Below, one piece after another: positions 42,188 to 50,431 of a stretch of 64,000 bases of DNA. Numbering within the stretch: the stretch's first letter is position 1; every line of letters starts with the position of its first letter. The notes below the pieces were generated by a model. The model did not search any database, had not been told where the DNA came from, and saw only the letters and a program-made list of their open reading frames with translations. A program made the translations under genes and the position numbers. The DNA is from Pilosibacter fragilis (GTDB lineage Bacteria > Bacillota > Clostridia > Lachnospirales > Lachnospiraceae), in assembly GCF_032490495.1 (NCBI RefSeq), contig NZ_JAVYJB010000003.1, forward strand, positions 186,001 to 250,000. The letters are read 5' to 3'.

Positions 42188-44407
42188 TTACTCGTTATCG
42201 TCCTTCTTCTCAGAACGCTCGCGTCTGTCGTCGTGGCGTCCGCCTCTTCTGTCATCGCGTCTCTCCGGGCGGTCGCTTCTCTCGCGTCTTTCCGGACGTG
42301 TTAACTTCTCAAGGTCTGCTGTCATATCTTCCGGTCTCATGGTCAGGTTGATCCTTCCCATGCGGTCTACCTCAACGACTCTTACCGTAACCTCATCGCC
42401 GATGTTTACGACATCTTCAACTTTTGCTACACGCTTGTCAGAGAGCTTGGAGATATGAACCATGCCATCCTTGTTCGGAGCAAGCTCAACAAATGCGCCG
42501 AATTCCATGATGCGGACAACCTTACCTGTGTAAATCATACCCGGCTCGACATCTGTCACGATGTTCTTGATCGTAGCGATCGCCTTGTCGATCATCTCCT
42601 GATCAGTACCGCAGACATTGACTGCACCGTCATCTGTGATGTCGATCTTAACGCCAGTCTCCTCGATGATCTTATTGATCACTTTACCCTGCTTGCCGAC
42701 TACATCGCCAATCTTAGCCGGATCGATGGTGATCTGTGTGATCTTCGGAGCGTACTTGGACAGAGTCTTTCTCGGCTCGCTGATAACCGGAGCCATAATG
42801 TTATCCATGATGTAAAGTCTTGCTTCACGGCAGCGTCTGATCGCCTCCTCGATGATCGGGCGTGTTAAACCGTGGATCTTGATATCCATCTGGATCGCAG
42901 TGATACCTTCGTGAGTACCGCCTACCTTGAAGTCCATGTCTCCGAAGAAGTCCTCAAGACCCTGGATATCGGTAAGAACGATGTAATCGTCGTCTGTCTC
43001 GCCTGTTACAAGACCGCAGGAGATACCGGCTACCATAGTCTTGATCGGAACACCTGCTGCCATAAGGGACAGGGTAGATGCACAGATGCTGGCCTGGGAT
43101 GTGGAACCGTTGGACTCCATTGTCTCAGATACAGTACGGATCGCGTACGGGAACTCTTCCTCGCTCGGAAGTACCGGTACAAGGGCACGCTCAGCAAGAG
43201 CGCCATGACCGATTTCACGGCGTCCCGGTCCTCTGGACGGCTTTGTCTCACCTACGGAGAAGGACGGGAAGTTGTAGTGGTGCATATATCTCTTTGTTGT
43301 CTCATTCTCATCAAGACCGTCAAGACGCTGTGCCTCGGAAAGCGGTGCAAGTGTGCAGGCGTTTAAGATCTGGGTCTGTCCGCGGGTGAACATACCGGAA
43401 CCATGTACGCGCGGAAGGATATCGATCTCAGCAGCTAACGGACGGATCTCGTCGATGCGGCGGCCATCCGGGCGCTTGTGGTCTTTTAAGATCATCTTTC
43501 TTACGGTCTTCTTCTGATACTGGTAAACAGCCTGTCCGATAAGCGGAAGCCACTCTTCGTTTTCAGCAAATGCCTCTTCGAGACGCTCTGTGATCTGGCG
43601 GATGTTCTCCTCACGTTTCTGCTTCTCGTCTGTGAATACTGCCTCTTCCATCTCAGCCGGCGGAACGATCTCTTTGATCGCAGCAAACAGCTCATCCGGA
43701 ATTGCGCAGCTCTCGTAAGTGTGCTTTTCTTTACCGCACTCAGCAACGATGCGGTCGATGAATTTAATGATCTCCTGGTTTACTTCGTGTGCCTTGAAGA
43801 TCGCGTTGATCATGGTCTGCTCCGGAACTTCCTTTGCGCCAGCCTCGATCATGATAACTTTCTCTCTTGTGGACGCAACGGTAAGAGCAAGATCAGATAC
43901 CTTCTTCTGAGCGGATGTCGGGTTGATAATGAACTCGCCGTCAATAAGACCTACCTGGGTCATTGCACATGGGCCGTCGAACGGGATATCGGAAATGCAT
44001 GTAGCAATCGCGGAACCGAGCATAGCTGTGAGCTCCGGGCTGCACTCCGGGTCAACAGACATAACAATGTTGTCAAGTGTTACGTCGTTTCTGTAGTCCT
44101 TCGGGAATAACGGACGCATCGGACGGTCGATAACACGGGAAGTAAGGGTCGCGTTCTCGGATGCCTTTCCCTCTCTCTTTGTGAATCCGCCCGGGATTTT
44201 TCCTACGGAGTATAATTTTTCTTCATATTCTACGCTTAACGGGAAGAAATCGATCCCGTCTCTCGGCTTGTCAGATGCAGTTGCGGTAGAAAGAACAACT
44301 GTATCGCCGTAGTGCATGAATGCTGCACCATTTGCCTGCTTTGCAACACGGCCTACCTCAACGGTAAGGGTACGTCCTGCAAGTTCCATGGAAAAACTCT
44401 TAAACAT
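42188..44407 (-). CDS. pnp: polyribonucleotide nucleotidyltransferase (PNPase)
   Basis: The 739-residue 3'-5' phosphorolytic exoribonuclease degrades mRNA. Two RNase PH domains are present (FSMELAGRTLTVEVGRVAKQ at the start; HGSGMFTRGQTQILN in the second), joined by an all-helical linker. A KH domain (IDPAKIGDVVGKQGKVINKI) near residue 560 and an S1 domain (GMIYTGKVVRIMEFGAFVEL) near residue 625 follow. The tail is an Arg/Asp/Glu-rich stretch (RPERRERSDRPERRDDRRGG) of unusual charge density. AAGGAG precedes the ATG. It follows rpsO as in most bacteria. Confidence 0.97.
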   Translation of the reverse strand: MFKSFSMELAGRTLTVEVGRVAKQANGAAFMHYGDTVVLSTATASDKPRDGIDFFPLSVEYEEKLYSVGKIPGGFTKREGKASENATLTSRVIDRPMRPLFPKDYRNDVTLDNIVMSVDPECSPELTAMLGSAIATCISDIPFDGPCAMTQVGLIDGEFIINPTSAQKKVSDLALTVASTREKVIMIEAGAKEVPEQTMINAIFKAHEVNQEIIKFIDRIVAECGKEKHTYESCAIPDELFAAIKEIVPPAEMEEAVFTDEKQKREENIRQITERLEEAFAENEEWLPLIGQAVYQYQKKTVRKMILKDHKRPDGRRIDEIRPLAAEIDILPRVHGSGMFTRGQTQILNACTLAPLSEAQRLDGLDENETTKRYMHHYNFPSFSVGETKPSRGPGRREIGHGALAERALVPVLPSEEEFPYAIRTVSETMESNGSTSQASICASTLSLMAAGVPIKTMVAGISCGLVTGETDDDYIVLTDIQGLEDFFGDMDFKVGGTHEGITAIQMDIKIHGLTRPIIEEAIRRCREARLYIMDNIMAPVISEPRKTLSKYAPKITQITIDPAKIGDVVGKQGKVINKIIEETGVKIDITDDGAVNVCGTDQEMIDKAIATIKNIVTDVEPGMIYTGKVVRIMEFGAFVELAPNKDGMVHISKLSDKRVAKVEDVVNIGDEVTVRVVEVDRMGRINLTMRPEDMTADLEKLTRPERRERSDRPERRDDRRGGRHDDRRERSEKKDDNE

Positions 44408-44560
44408 GGCTTCGTCTCCTTTTCTTAAATGTTGCGACAGAAGAAGCCGAAACTACTAAACTAAACATGATCCACGCATTGGTTAACACGCGAACCCGTA
44501 AGCTCCGGATCACTCATGCCTACTTTAGCGGTCTCGGAAGTTTCTTCCGTCTGTCAATTA

Positions 44561-44597
44561 CAACAAAGGTGGAGTACACGAAATCATGCGCTCCACC
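44561..44597 (-). terminator. hairpin between rpsO and pnp
   Basis: GGTGGAG pairs with CTCCACC, followed on the minus strand by TTTGTTGT. It may partly separate rpsO from pnp expression or be a processing site. Confidence 0.65.
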
Positions 44598-44610
44598 CAT
44601 AAGTCTGCTA

Positions 44611-44877
44611 TTACTTTCTGATGCCTAACTTCTCAATAAGAGCACGGTATCCTTCAAGATCAGATTTCTTAAGGTATGCAAGAAGACCACGTCTCTGACC
44701 TACCATCATAAGAAGACCACGTCTGGAGTGATGATCTTTCGGGTTAACTTTTAAATGCTCTGTGAGCTCTGCGATTCTTGCTGTAAGAATTGCGATCTGA
44801 ACCTCCGGTGAACCTGTGTCTCCCGGTTTTCTGCCGTACTCAGCGATAATAGCTGCTTTCTTTTCCTTTGAAATCAT
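44611..44877 (-). CDS. rpsO: 30S ribosomal protein S15
   Basis: The 88-residue protein binds the central domain of 16S rRNA. It is complete, from MISKEKKAAIIAEYGRKPGD through GSPEVQIAILTARIAELTEHL and HHSRRGLLMMVGQRR. AAGGAGGAAATCACA precedes the ATG. The leader between the promoter and the start is about 90 bases, with GGTGATCGGT and CCGGGACC elements that could form the autoregulatory S15-binding fold known from other bacteria; that fold is not proven here. Confidence 0.97.
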   Translation of the reverse strand: MISKEKKAAIIAEYGRKPGDTGSPEVQIAILTARIAELTEHLKVNPKDHHSRRGLLMMVGQRRGLLAYLKKSDLEGYRALIEKLGIRK

Positions 44878-44974
44878 TGTGATTTCCTCCTTAAAATTCT
44901 TTAAACTTACCGATCACCAGGTCCCGGTTGGAGTTATCCGCTGACCGAGTGTCGGCGCTTTCACATACTCTGAC

Positions 44975-45003
44975 AGTATAGCATACCTGTCTTTAAAAGT
45001 AAA
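44975..45003 (-). promoter_or_regulatory. promoter of rpsO-pnp
   Basis: TTTACT and TATACT (extended TATGC before the -10) on the minus strand with a 17-base spacer. Confidence 0.7.
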
Positions 45004-45042
45004 TAAGTTTTTTTCATAAAAAGCTCCAGAATCTTCCAGTTC

Positions 45043-45092
45043 AAAAAAGCAGTTCAAATCGTGTTTAAACGTCACGGAATTGAACTGCTTTT
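45043..45092 (-). terminator. terminator of the L,D-transpeptidase gene
   Basis: AAAAGCAGTTCAA pairs with TTGAACTGCTTTT around a 22-base loop; six T follow on the minus strand. Confidence 0.85.
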
Positions 45093-45106
45093 CTTTTAAA
45101 CCGATT

Positions 45107-46942
45107 TTAAAATCCAGGTCCGACTTCCTGCTCTGTCATGCCTTCCGTCTCCTGCACGAATCCCGGTCCGAAGCTCTCGTTGTCCCCGCCCGCCGTAACT
45201 GCAGGTGTCGTCTCAGGCGCCGCGGTTGTCTCCGGCACGGACGGTCCCGCCGCGGTCGTTTCCGGCGCTGCCGTGGTCGCCGGTGCTGCCGTCGTCTCAG
45301 GTGCCGCGGTTGTCGGCACTGCCGTCGTAGCTGCCGTTGTCTCCGCCGTTCCGTCCTTCTTCGTTCCGCTGGTCTTGGAGCTCTCCGTGCCGTCTAAATG
45401 GTAGCACAGGACCGGATCTCCCGCGGAGATGTTCTCGTAGATGGTCTTCGCCACTGCCGGCGGCAGGTTGACGCAGCCGTGGGATCCGCCATTCTTGTAG
45501 ATCGTTCCGCCAAATGTCTTTCTCCAATTCGCGTCATGCAGACCGATTCCGCCGTTAAACGGCATCCAGTAGGAAACAGGAGTCGCGTATCCCTGGCCTT
45601 TCAGGGTCGCATTTCTCTGCTTATACGTGATGGAATAAGCACCCGCCGGGGTACTCCAGCCCTTCGCGGCATTTCCGGACACGAAATCCGACTCCACAAG
45701 AAGCTTTCCATTCGCATAGAAGTAAAGATGCTGCGCCGTCAGGTTGATTTCCACGTATGTATTTCCATAATCATTTCCCGAATGGCTCGCGGCCTTCTGG
45801 GAATATTCCGGCTCTCTGGATGTCTGCTCCCCATTTTTGATGAGGCTCACGAGAGCTGCCGTCTCCTTCGCCTGGTCGATCTTCCATCCGTAATTTCCGG
45901 TGGTGATGGTCACCGTCTTTCCGTAGGATGTCTTCAATGTCTTCGGCTTATACGCGGTGTTACAGGTGGATGCCAGGTTCTTGACATACTCCGCCGCCTT
46001 CGACTCGCTGACACTGACGCTCGTCCCGTTGACCGTGAGCCAGTTATGGATCTCATTTCCGTTCAGCGTCTCCGCTTTATCTCCAAACTTATATGTGATC
46101 TTCGCCCCCACATACTTGTTCATGGTCTCGCAGGCCGTCTTAAGTGCCTCGTCCTCGGAGGTCACCGAAGGAGCCAGATAACATCCCTGCTCCTCGAGGT
46201 CCACGCTCTCCGCCAGGGACATGATCGCAGTGGCGACCGCCTCTTTCACCTTGTCCTCCTGGAGCTCCGTTCCCTCATCCTCTTTTATGATCGAGTAAGA
46301 GCCTGTCACGGAATCATAATCAGAGATCTTCGCGTCCTCCGGCTCTCTCATATTTTCCTCGTCCATGCAGGAGAGACCTTCTACTGCCTCATTCAGCATA
46401 TCGTCGCTGTAGCGGAGCAGGGCATCCGTATTTACCTCATTCACCGCTTTTCCAAACCGGTATTTTCCCCAGTCCATCGGCTTCTGGGAGGCGATGGCCT
46501 TATCTAACGTATCATCAAACTCCGCGTAAAGTCCCACACTCTCCCCGGTGATGGACTCAGAGAGATCCTCGCGCCCATTGATGGTCAGCGTATATCCCTT
46601 TAACTGCTCCATGATGGCGTCTTCCACTTCCGATGCCGTCTTTCCCGTCACATCCATGCCGTCAACGATGGTTCCGGGCAGAAAACATGTCTTGTATTTT
46701 GAGGATTCATGCCAGTAGAGGCCGCCGCCAACGGCCCCAACGAGAACGACCACGCCGCCGCACACAGCCGCGATCTTTACCGCCAGGTCCTTATTCATTC
46801 CGGTCCCACGGTTTTTCCCCCGTTTTCTCCCTTTCTGGGCCTTAAATGCTGCATATGTCATCGCCGGCTTCTGCTCCGGCGCCTGCTTTTCTTTTTCCCC
46901 GCCTTCCGGCTTATTTTCTAACTCCAATTCTTCCTTCTCCAT
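45107..46942 (-). CDS. L,D-transpeptidase (YkuD) with N-terminal binding domains and Thr/Ala/Pro tail
   Basis: The 611-residue enzyme crosslinks or modifies peptidoglycan outside the membrane. A charged cytoplasmic stretch of about 50 residues is followed by one membrane helix (VKIAAVCGGVVVLVGAVGGGLYW). Next come about 300 residues resembling the PG_binding_4-type repeats that precede YkuD domains. The catalytic YkuD domain near residues 395-520 includes the nucleophile motif KNGGSHGCVNLPP. The last 80 residues are a repetitive Thr-Thr-Ala-Ala-Pro-Glu tail ending EQEVGPGF, probably a flexible wall-spanning segment. It sits between ribF and rpsO, with its own terminator. Confidence 0.9.
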   Translation of the reverse strand: MEKEELELENKPEGGEKEKQAPEQKPAMTYAAFKAQKGRKRGKNRGTGMNKDLAVKIAAVCGGVVVLVGAVGGGLYWHESSKYKTCFLPGTIVDGMDVTGKTASEVEDAIMEQLKGYTLTINGREDLSESITGESVGLYAEFDDTLDKAIASQKPMDWGKYRFGKAVNEVNTDALLRYSDDMLNEAVEGLSCMDEENMREPEDAKISDYDSVTGSYSIIKEDEGTELQEDKVKEAVATAIMSLAESVDLEEQGCYLAPSVTSEDEALKTACETMNKYVGAKITYKFGDKAETLNGNEIHNWLTVNGTSVSVSESKAAEYVKNLASTCNTAYKPKTLKTSYGKTVTITTGNYGWKIDQAKETAALVSLIKNGEQTSREPEYSQKAASHSGNDYGNTYVEINLTAQHLYFYANGKLLVESDFVSGNAAKGWSTPAGAYSITYKQRNATLKGQGYATPVSYWMPFNGGIGLHDANWRKTFGGTIYKNGGSHGCVNLPPAVAKTIYENISAGDPVLCYHLDGTESSKTSGTKKDGTAETTAATTAVPTTAAPETTAAPATTAAPETTAAGPSVPETTAAPETTPAVTAGGDNESFGPGFVQETEGMTEQEVGPGF

Positions 46943-46992
46943 ATTTCATAAGATACGCCCGCATCTCCTTTAGAAAATCGGACGCTGTCTTT

Positions 46993-47922
46993 TTACGCAA
47001 ACTCCAGATACCGTCTCTGGCACTCCTTGATATCATGGTCCAGCTGCGCCTTCAGCGCGTCGATGGACTCAAACTTCATCTCCGGTCTCACAAAATCGAG
47101 AAGCTCCACTTTCATGTCTTTTCCGTAGAGATCTCCCTCAAAATTATAGAGATAAGTCTCCACTCCCACAGGATTTTCCCCGGAGATCGTAGGTTTTGCC
47201 CCCACATTTGTCAGTCCACCGTAAGTTTTTCCGTCCACGGTCACCCTCGTCACATAGACGCCGAACTTCGGCAGGTGTTTCACCGCCGGCGGGATCAGGT
47301 TCGCCGTCGGATATAATTTTGTATGTCCGATGGCGTTTCCATGCTGCACCGTTCCGGTGACAAAGTAATAATACCCCAAAAGCTTGTTTGCCTTTATGAT
47401 ATTTCCGTCCGCCAGCATCTCACGAATGTAGGTGCTGCTGATGATCTTTCCTTCCTCGTCCCGCTCCTTGTCAACAACAAAATAGCGGTATCCGTACTCA
47501 GACGACAGGCGCTCCAGCATCGCGCAGTCCCCGGCTGCCTTGTATCCAAAGTGGCAGTCCGGACCAGAAACGATGACCCCGGCGTTCATGTGTCCCACCA
47601 GGATGTCGGAGACGAACTTCTCCGGTGCCATATGGCATACTTCCTCATCAAATGGGTATTCCACGATGTAGTCCACACCGGCTCTCTCCAAAAGCATCTC
47701 ACGCTCCGGGTTCGTCATGATCATGGTCTGCATCTTTCCCTTTACCAGGGTTCCCGGAGGCGTCGCGAAGGTGAACACGGCGATCTTAAAGCCTTGTTCC
47801 TTCCATTTTAACATCTCATGCATCAGCTTCTGGTGTCCCCTGTGGAGACCGTCAAATTTACCGATGCTGACGACTGTTTTCTCTTTGATCTGAAACTCTC
47901 TGGTTTCCGCGATGTACTGCAT
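46993..47922 (-). CDS. ribF: bifunctional riboflavin kinase / FAD synthetase
   Basis: The 309-residue enzyme makes FMN and FAD. The N-terminal adenylyltransferase domain has SIGKFDGLHRGHQKLM near residue 20 and the IISSTYIREML segment. The C-terminal kinase domain carries GNAIGHTKLYPTANL (the PTAN motif) near residue 195. The ATG at 47922 has GGGAGG 8 bases upstream and lies one base after the truB stop, so the two are coupled. The longer open frame overlaps truB. Confidence 0.95.
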   Translation of the reverse strand: MQYIAETREFQIKEKTVVSIGKFDGLHRGHQKLMHEMLKWKEQGFKIAVFTFATPPGTLVKGKMQTMIMTNPEREMLLERAGVDYIVEYPFDEEVCHMAPEKFVSDILVGHMNAGVIVSGPDCHFGYKAAGDCAMLERLSSEYGYRYFVVDKERDEEGKIISSTYIREMLADGNIIKANKLLGYYYFVTGTVQHGNAIGHTKLYPTANLIPPAVKHLPKFGVYVTRVTVDGKTYGGLTNVGAKPTISGENPVGVETYLYNFEGDLYGKDMKVELLDFVRPEMKFESIDALKAQLDHDIKECQRRYLEFA

Positions 47923-47923
47923 G

Positions 47924-48826
47924 TCAATTTCCTCCCAGAAAGATTTTTTCCGGATAGTACATGTGTTTCTCTTCGTCGTACTTAAACACCCCGATAAAGG
48001 TTCCATCCGAATGATAAACGCGGAACATGTCCCCGCCCTTTACATCTTTTACTGCGCGGCTGCGGAACGGATTTCCATTCTTTAAGAGCTTATCGAGCTC
48101 CTCCGTATCCGAGCGGATCTCCGGAAGCTCCTTGAAGACTTCCTCCACCGGAAGTACGGCCTCCGCCAACCGGTCTTCCTCTTTTAACTTCTGAAGTTCG
48201 TCCAGTGTCAGGCTCTCTGAGAGCTCAAACCGGCCCACCTTTGTCCGAAGAAGCTCCTTCATGCAGCCGCCGACGGAGAGCTTCGCGCCGATATCATGGC
48301 ACAGGGTGCGGATATAAGTTCCCTTTGAGCAGGACACGGTCATCGTGACCTCCGGGAGCTCCATCTTCTCGATCTGGATATCGAAGATCTTAACCGGGCG
48401 CGCTTTCCGCTCCACAGTCTTTCCCTCTCGCGCAAGCTCATAGAGCTTCTTTCCATCGACCTTGAGTGCCGAGTACATCGGCGGAACCTGGGCGTAATCC
48501 CCGATAAAGGAGAGGACCACATCCTGCACTTCGTCTTCTGTGAGGCCCGATGTATCTTTCGTCTCCAGCACCGTACCCGTCGTATCCTCCGTGTCCGTCT
48601 CGGTTCCAAGAAGAAGAACAGCCCTGTATGTCTTGTCGTGATCGGTCAGCATATCGCAGAGCTTCGTGCCTTTTCCTGCGCACACCGGAAGAACGCCTTC
48701 CGCCGCCGGATCCAGAGTCCCCGTATGACCGATCTTTCTCTGACCCAGGATCCCCCGCATTTTCGCCACCACATCGTGGGAGGTGAATCCTTTTTCTTTA
48801 TATACGTTAATAATTCCGTCGTACAT
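47924..48826 (-). CDS. truB: tRNA pseudouridine-55 synthase
   Basis: The 300-residue enzyme forms pseudouridine 55 in the T-loop of tRNA. It opens DGIINVYKEKGFTSHDVV, has GQRKIGHTGTLDPAAEGVLPV with the catalytic Asp near residue 38, and CSKGTYIRTLCHDIG near residue 165. It lies between nrnA and ribF in the nusA-infB gene block. Confidence 0.95.
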   Translation of the reverse strand: MYDGIINVYKEKGFTSHDVVAKMRGILGQRKIGHTGTLDPAAEGVLPVCAGKGTKLCDMLTDHDKTYRAVLLLGTETDTEDTTGTVLETKDTSGLTEDEVQDVVLSFIGDYAQVPPMYSALKVDGKKLYELAREGKTVERKARPVKIFDIQIEKMELPEVTMTVSCSKGTYIRTLCHDIGAKLSVGGCMKELLRTKVGRFELSESLTLDELQKLKEEDRLAEAVLPVEEVFKELPEIRSDTEELDKLLKNGNPFRSRAVKDVKGGDMFRVYHSDGTFIGVFKYDEEKHMYYPEKIFLGGN

Positions 48827-48844
48827 TCTTTCCTCCGGTGTTCG

Positions 48845-49807
48845 TTACTTGAGCTCTTCCCACTGCTCGCGGATCTTTCCGCTGATCTTCTCCACGATCT
48901 CCTGCGGCTCCCCCGTCATCGTGCAGCCTGCGGCCTTCACATGTCCGCCGCCGCCGAAGCTCAGGGCGATCCGGCTCACATCCACTGCGGAGTTCGTTCT
49001 GAGGCTCACCTTGTACTCGTCAGGATTTCCCGTCTGGTAGAGCAGAAACGCGATCTCGATGCCTTCAATGATCCGAAGCTGGTCCACGATTCCGTCCGTG
49101 GCCTTTACGGTGCAGCCATATTCCCATAACTCATCCGTCGTGACAACCGTGTATACACAACGGTTATCCAGAATCCGGACACTGTCGAGAACAGCCCGGC
49201 CGTGAATCTTCGCCTGACCATATGTCTTCGCAAAAAAGCTGTCGTCGATGATCTTTGGGAAATCGATGCCCTTTTCCATTAAAAACCCGGCGATCTCCAT
49301 GGTCTGTCTCGATGTGTTTGAGAACTTGAAGATACCGGTGTCATGGGCGATCCCCGTGTACAGGCACTCTGCGACCGTTTTGCTGATCTTTCCCTTATCG
49401 AGAAGGCGGAACACCACCTCACTTGCGGAGCTTGCCCAGCTCTCGATCACGTTGACCCTGCACATTCCCTTGTTCGTGATGTGGTGGTCAACGCAGAATG
49501 TATCTTTTGCTGTCTCCCGGTACGGGGCGAAGACGCCCAGGCGTGGAACGTCGCTGGCATCCGATGTGATGCAAAGGTCAAATGTTTTTGTGTCGTCGTA
49601 TTCTGTGTGTACATCCTCAAAACCGGAAAGAAAGGAAAATTTCACTCCCATTTTCTCCAGATACACCGAGACCTCAAGCCCCTCATAATTTTCCTTCAGA
49701 TAATTATAGAGTCCCAGACAGGAACCGATACAGTCCCCGTCAGGATTTACATGGCCCAGGATCACAATGCTCTTCTTTCCTTCCAGCATCTCATCAAGAA
49801 TTCCCAA
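48845..49807 (-). CDS. nrnA: DHH-family oligoribonuclease / pAp phosphatase NrnA
   Basis: This 320-residue phosphodiesterase removes the last di- and trinucleotides in RNA decay and hydrolyses pAp. The DHH-type motifs are ILGHVNPDGDCIGS, TSDASD, VDHHITN and YTGIAHDTG; the DHHA1 domain ends SFGGGGHVKAAG. The start is TTG at 49807, supported by GGGAGG 8 bases upstream; no closer ATG has a site. It begins a sub-operon after the terminator downstream of rbfA. Confidence 0.92.
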   Translation of the reverse strand: MGILDEMLEGKKSIVILGHVNPDGDCIGSCLGLYNYLKENYEGLEVSVYLEKMGVKFSFLSGFEDVHTEYDDTKTFDLCITSDASDVPRLGVFAPYRETAKDTFCVDHHITNKGMCRVNVIESWASSASEVVFRLLDKGKISKTVAECLYTGIAHDTGIFKFSNTSRQTMEIAGFLMEKGIDFPKIIDDSFFAKTYGQAKIHGRAVLDSVRILDNRCVYTVVTTDELWEYGCTVKATDGIVDQLRIIEGIEIAFLLYQTGNPDEYKVSLRTNSAVDVSRIALSFGGGGHVKAAGCTMTGEPQEIVEKISGKIREQWEELK

Positions 49808-49849
49808 AAGTTCCGCCTCCCTTAATGTGTATTGTAATATAAAAAACAG

Positions 49850-49891
49850 AAAAATCCGGCAGAATCCGCGTTACGCGTGTCCGACCGGATT
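49850..49891 (-). terminator. terminator between rbfA and nrnA
   Basis: AATCCGG pairs with CCGGATT, with an inner CGCG/CGCG stem, followed on the minus strand by TTTTC. It could attenuate read-through into nrnA-truB-ribF. Confidence 0.75.
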
Positions 49892-49952
49892 CCTCTATAT
49901 GATTTCAGTACGCTCCTGTCCGCGTATTTTCCACGCAGACCGGTTCCTTCGT

Positions 49953-50348
49953 TTAATTTTCGCTCTCAGTTCCGTCGTCTTCCTGCTCCTCCGGCATATC
50001 CTTTGTCACCTCATCGATGAGCTTGGACATGCGGACGCCGTACTCGATAGACTGGTCCAGCACAAAGAAGATCTGCGGAGTGTTCCGAAGATTTACTTTT
50101 TTTGCCAGCTGGGTTCTGATAAAGCCCTCCGCACTCTTTAAGCCGCGGATCGTATCTTTCTCCTGCTCCTCGTCCGCAAGGACGCTGATGTAGGCCTTAC
50201 AGATCTTAAGGTCCGGTGTGACCGAGACCTGGACCACGCTTGTCATCGGATGAACACGCGGGTCCTTGAGCTCGGAACGGATAATCTCGCTCAGGGCTTT
50301 CTGGACTTCGCCGTTGATCCGGATATTTTTTACACTGTTTTTTCTCAT
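49953..50348 (-). CDS. rbfA: ribosome-binding factor A
   Basis: The 131-residue KH-like protein helps mature the 30S subunit. It shows VQKALSEIIRSELKDPRVHPMTSVVQVSVTPDLKICKAYISVL and RTQLAKKVNLRNTPQIFFVLDQSIEYG. The tail is acidic. AAGAGG precedes the ATG. It follows infB as usual. Confidence 0.95.
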   Translation of the reverse strand: MRKNSVKNIRINGEVQKALSEIIRSELKDPRVHPMTSVVQVSVTPDLKICKAYISVLADEEQEKDTIRGLKSAEGFIRTQLAKKVNLRNTPQIFFVLDQSIEYGVRMSKLIDEVTKDMPEEQEDDGTESEN

Positions 50349-50380
50349 GATATTACCTCTTTTTTTACGACTATCCCGGA

Positions 50381-50413
50381 CATAGCCGCGAAACGAAACT
50401 CTCCGCGGCTATG
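50381..50413 (-). other. intercistronic hairpin between infB and rbfA
   Basis: CATAGCCGCG pairs perfectly with CGCGGCTATG around a 13-base loop. There is no T-run directly after it, so it is more likely a stability or processing structure than a terminator. Confidence 0.65.
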
Positions 50414-50431
50414 CACAGACCTGACAGACAA

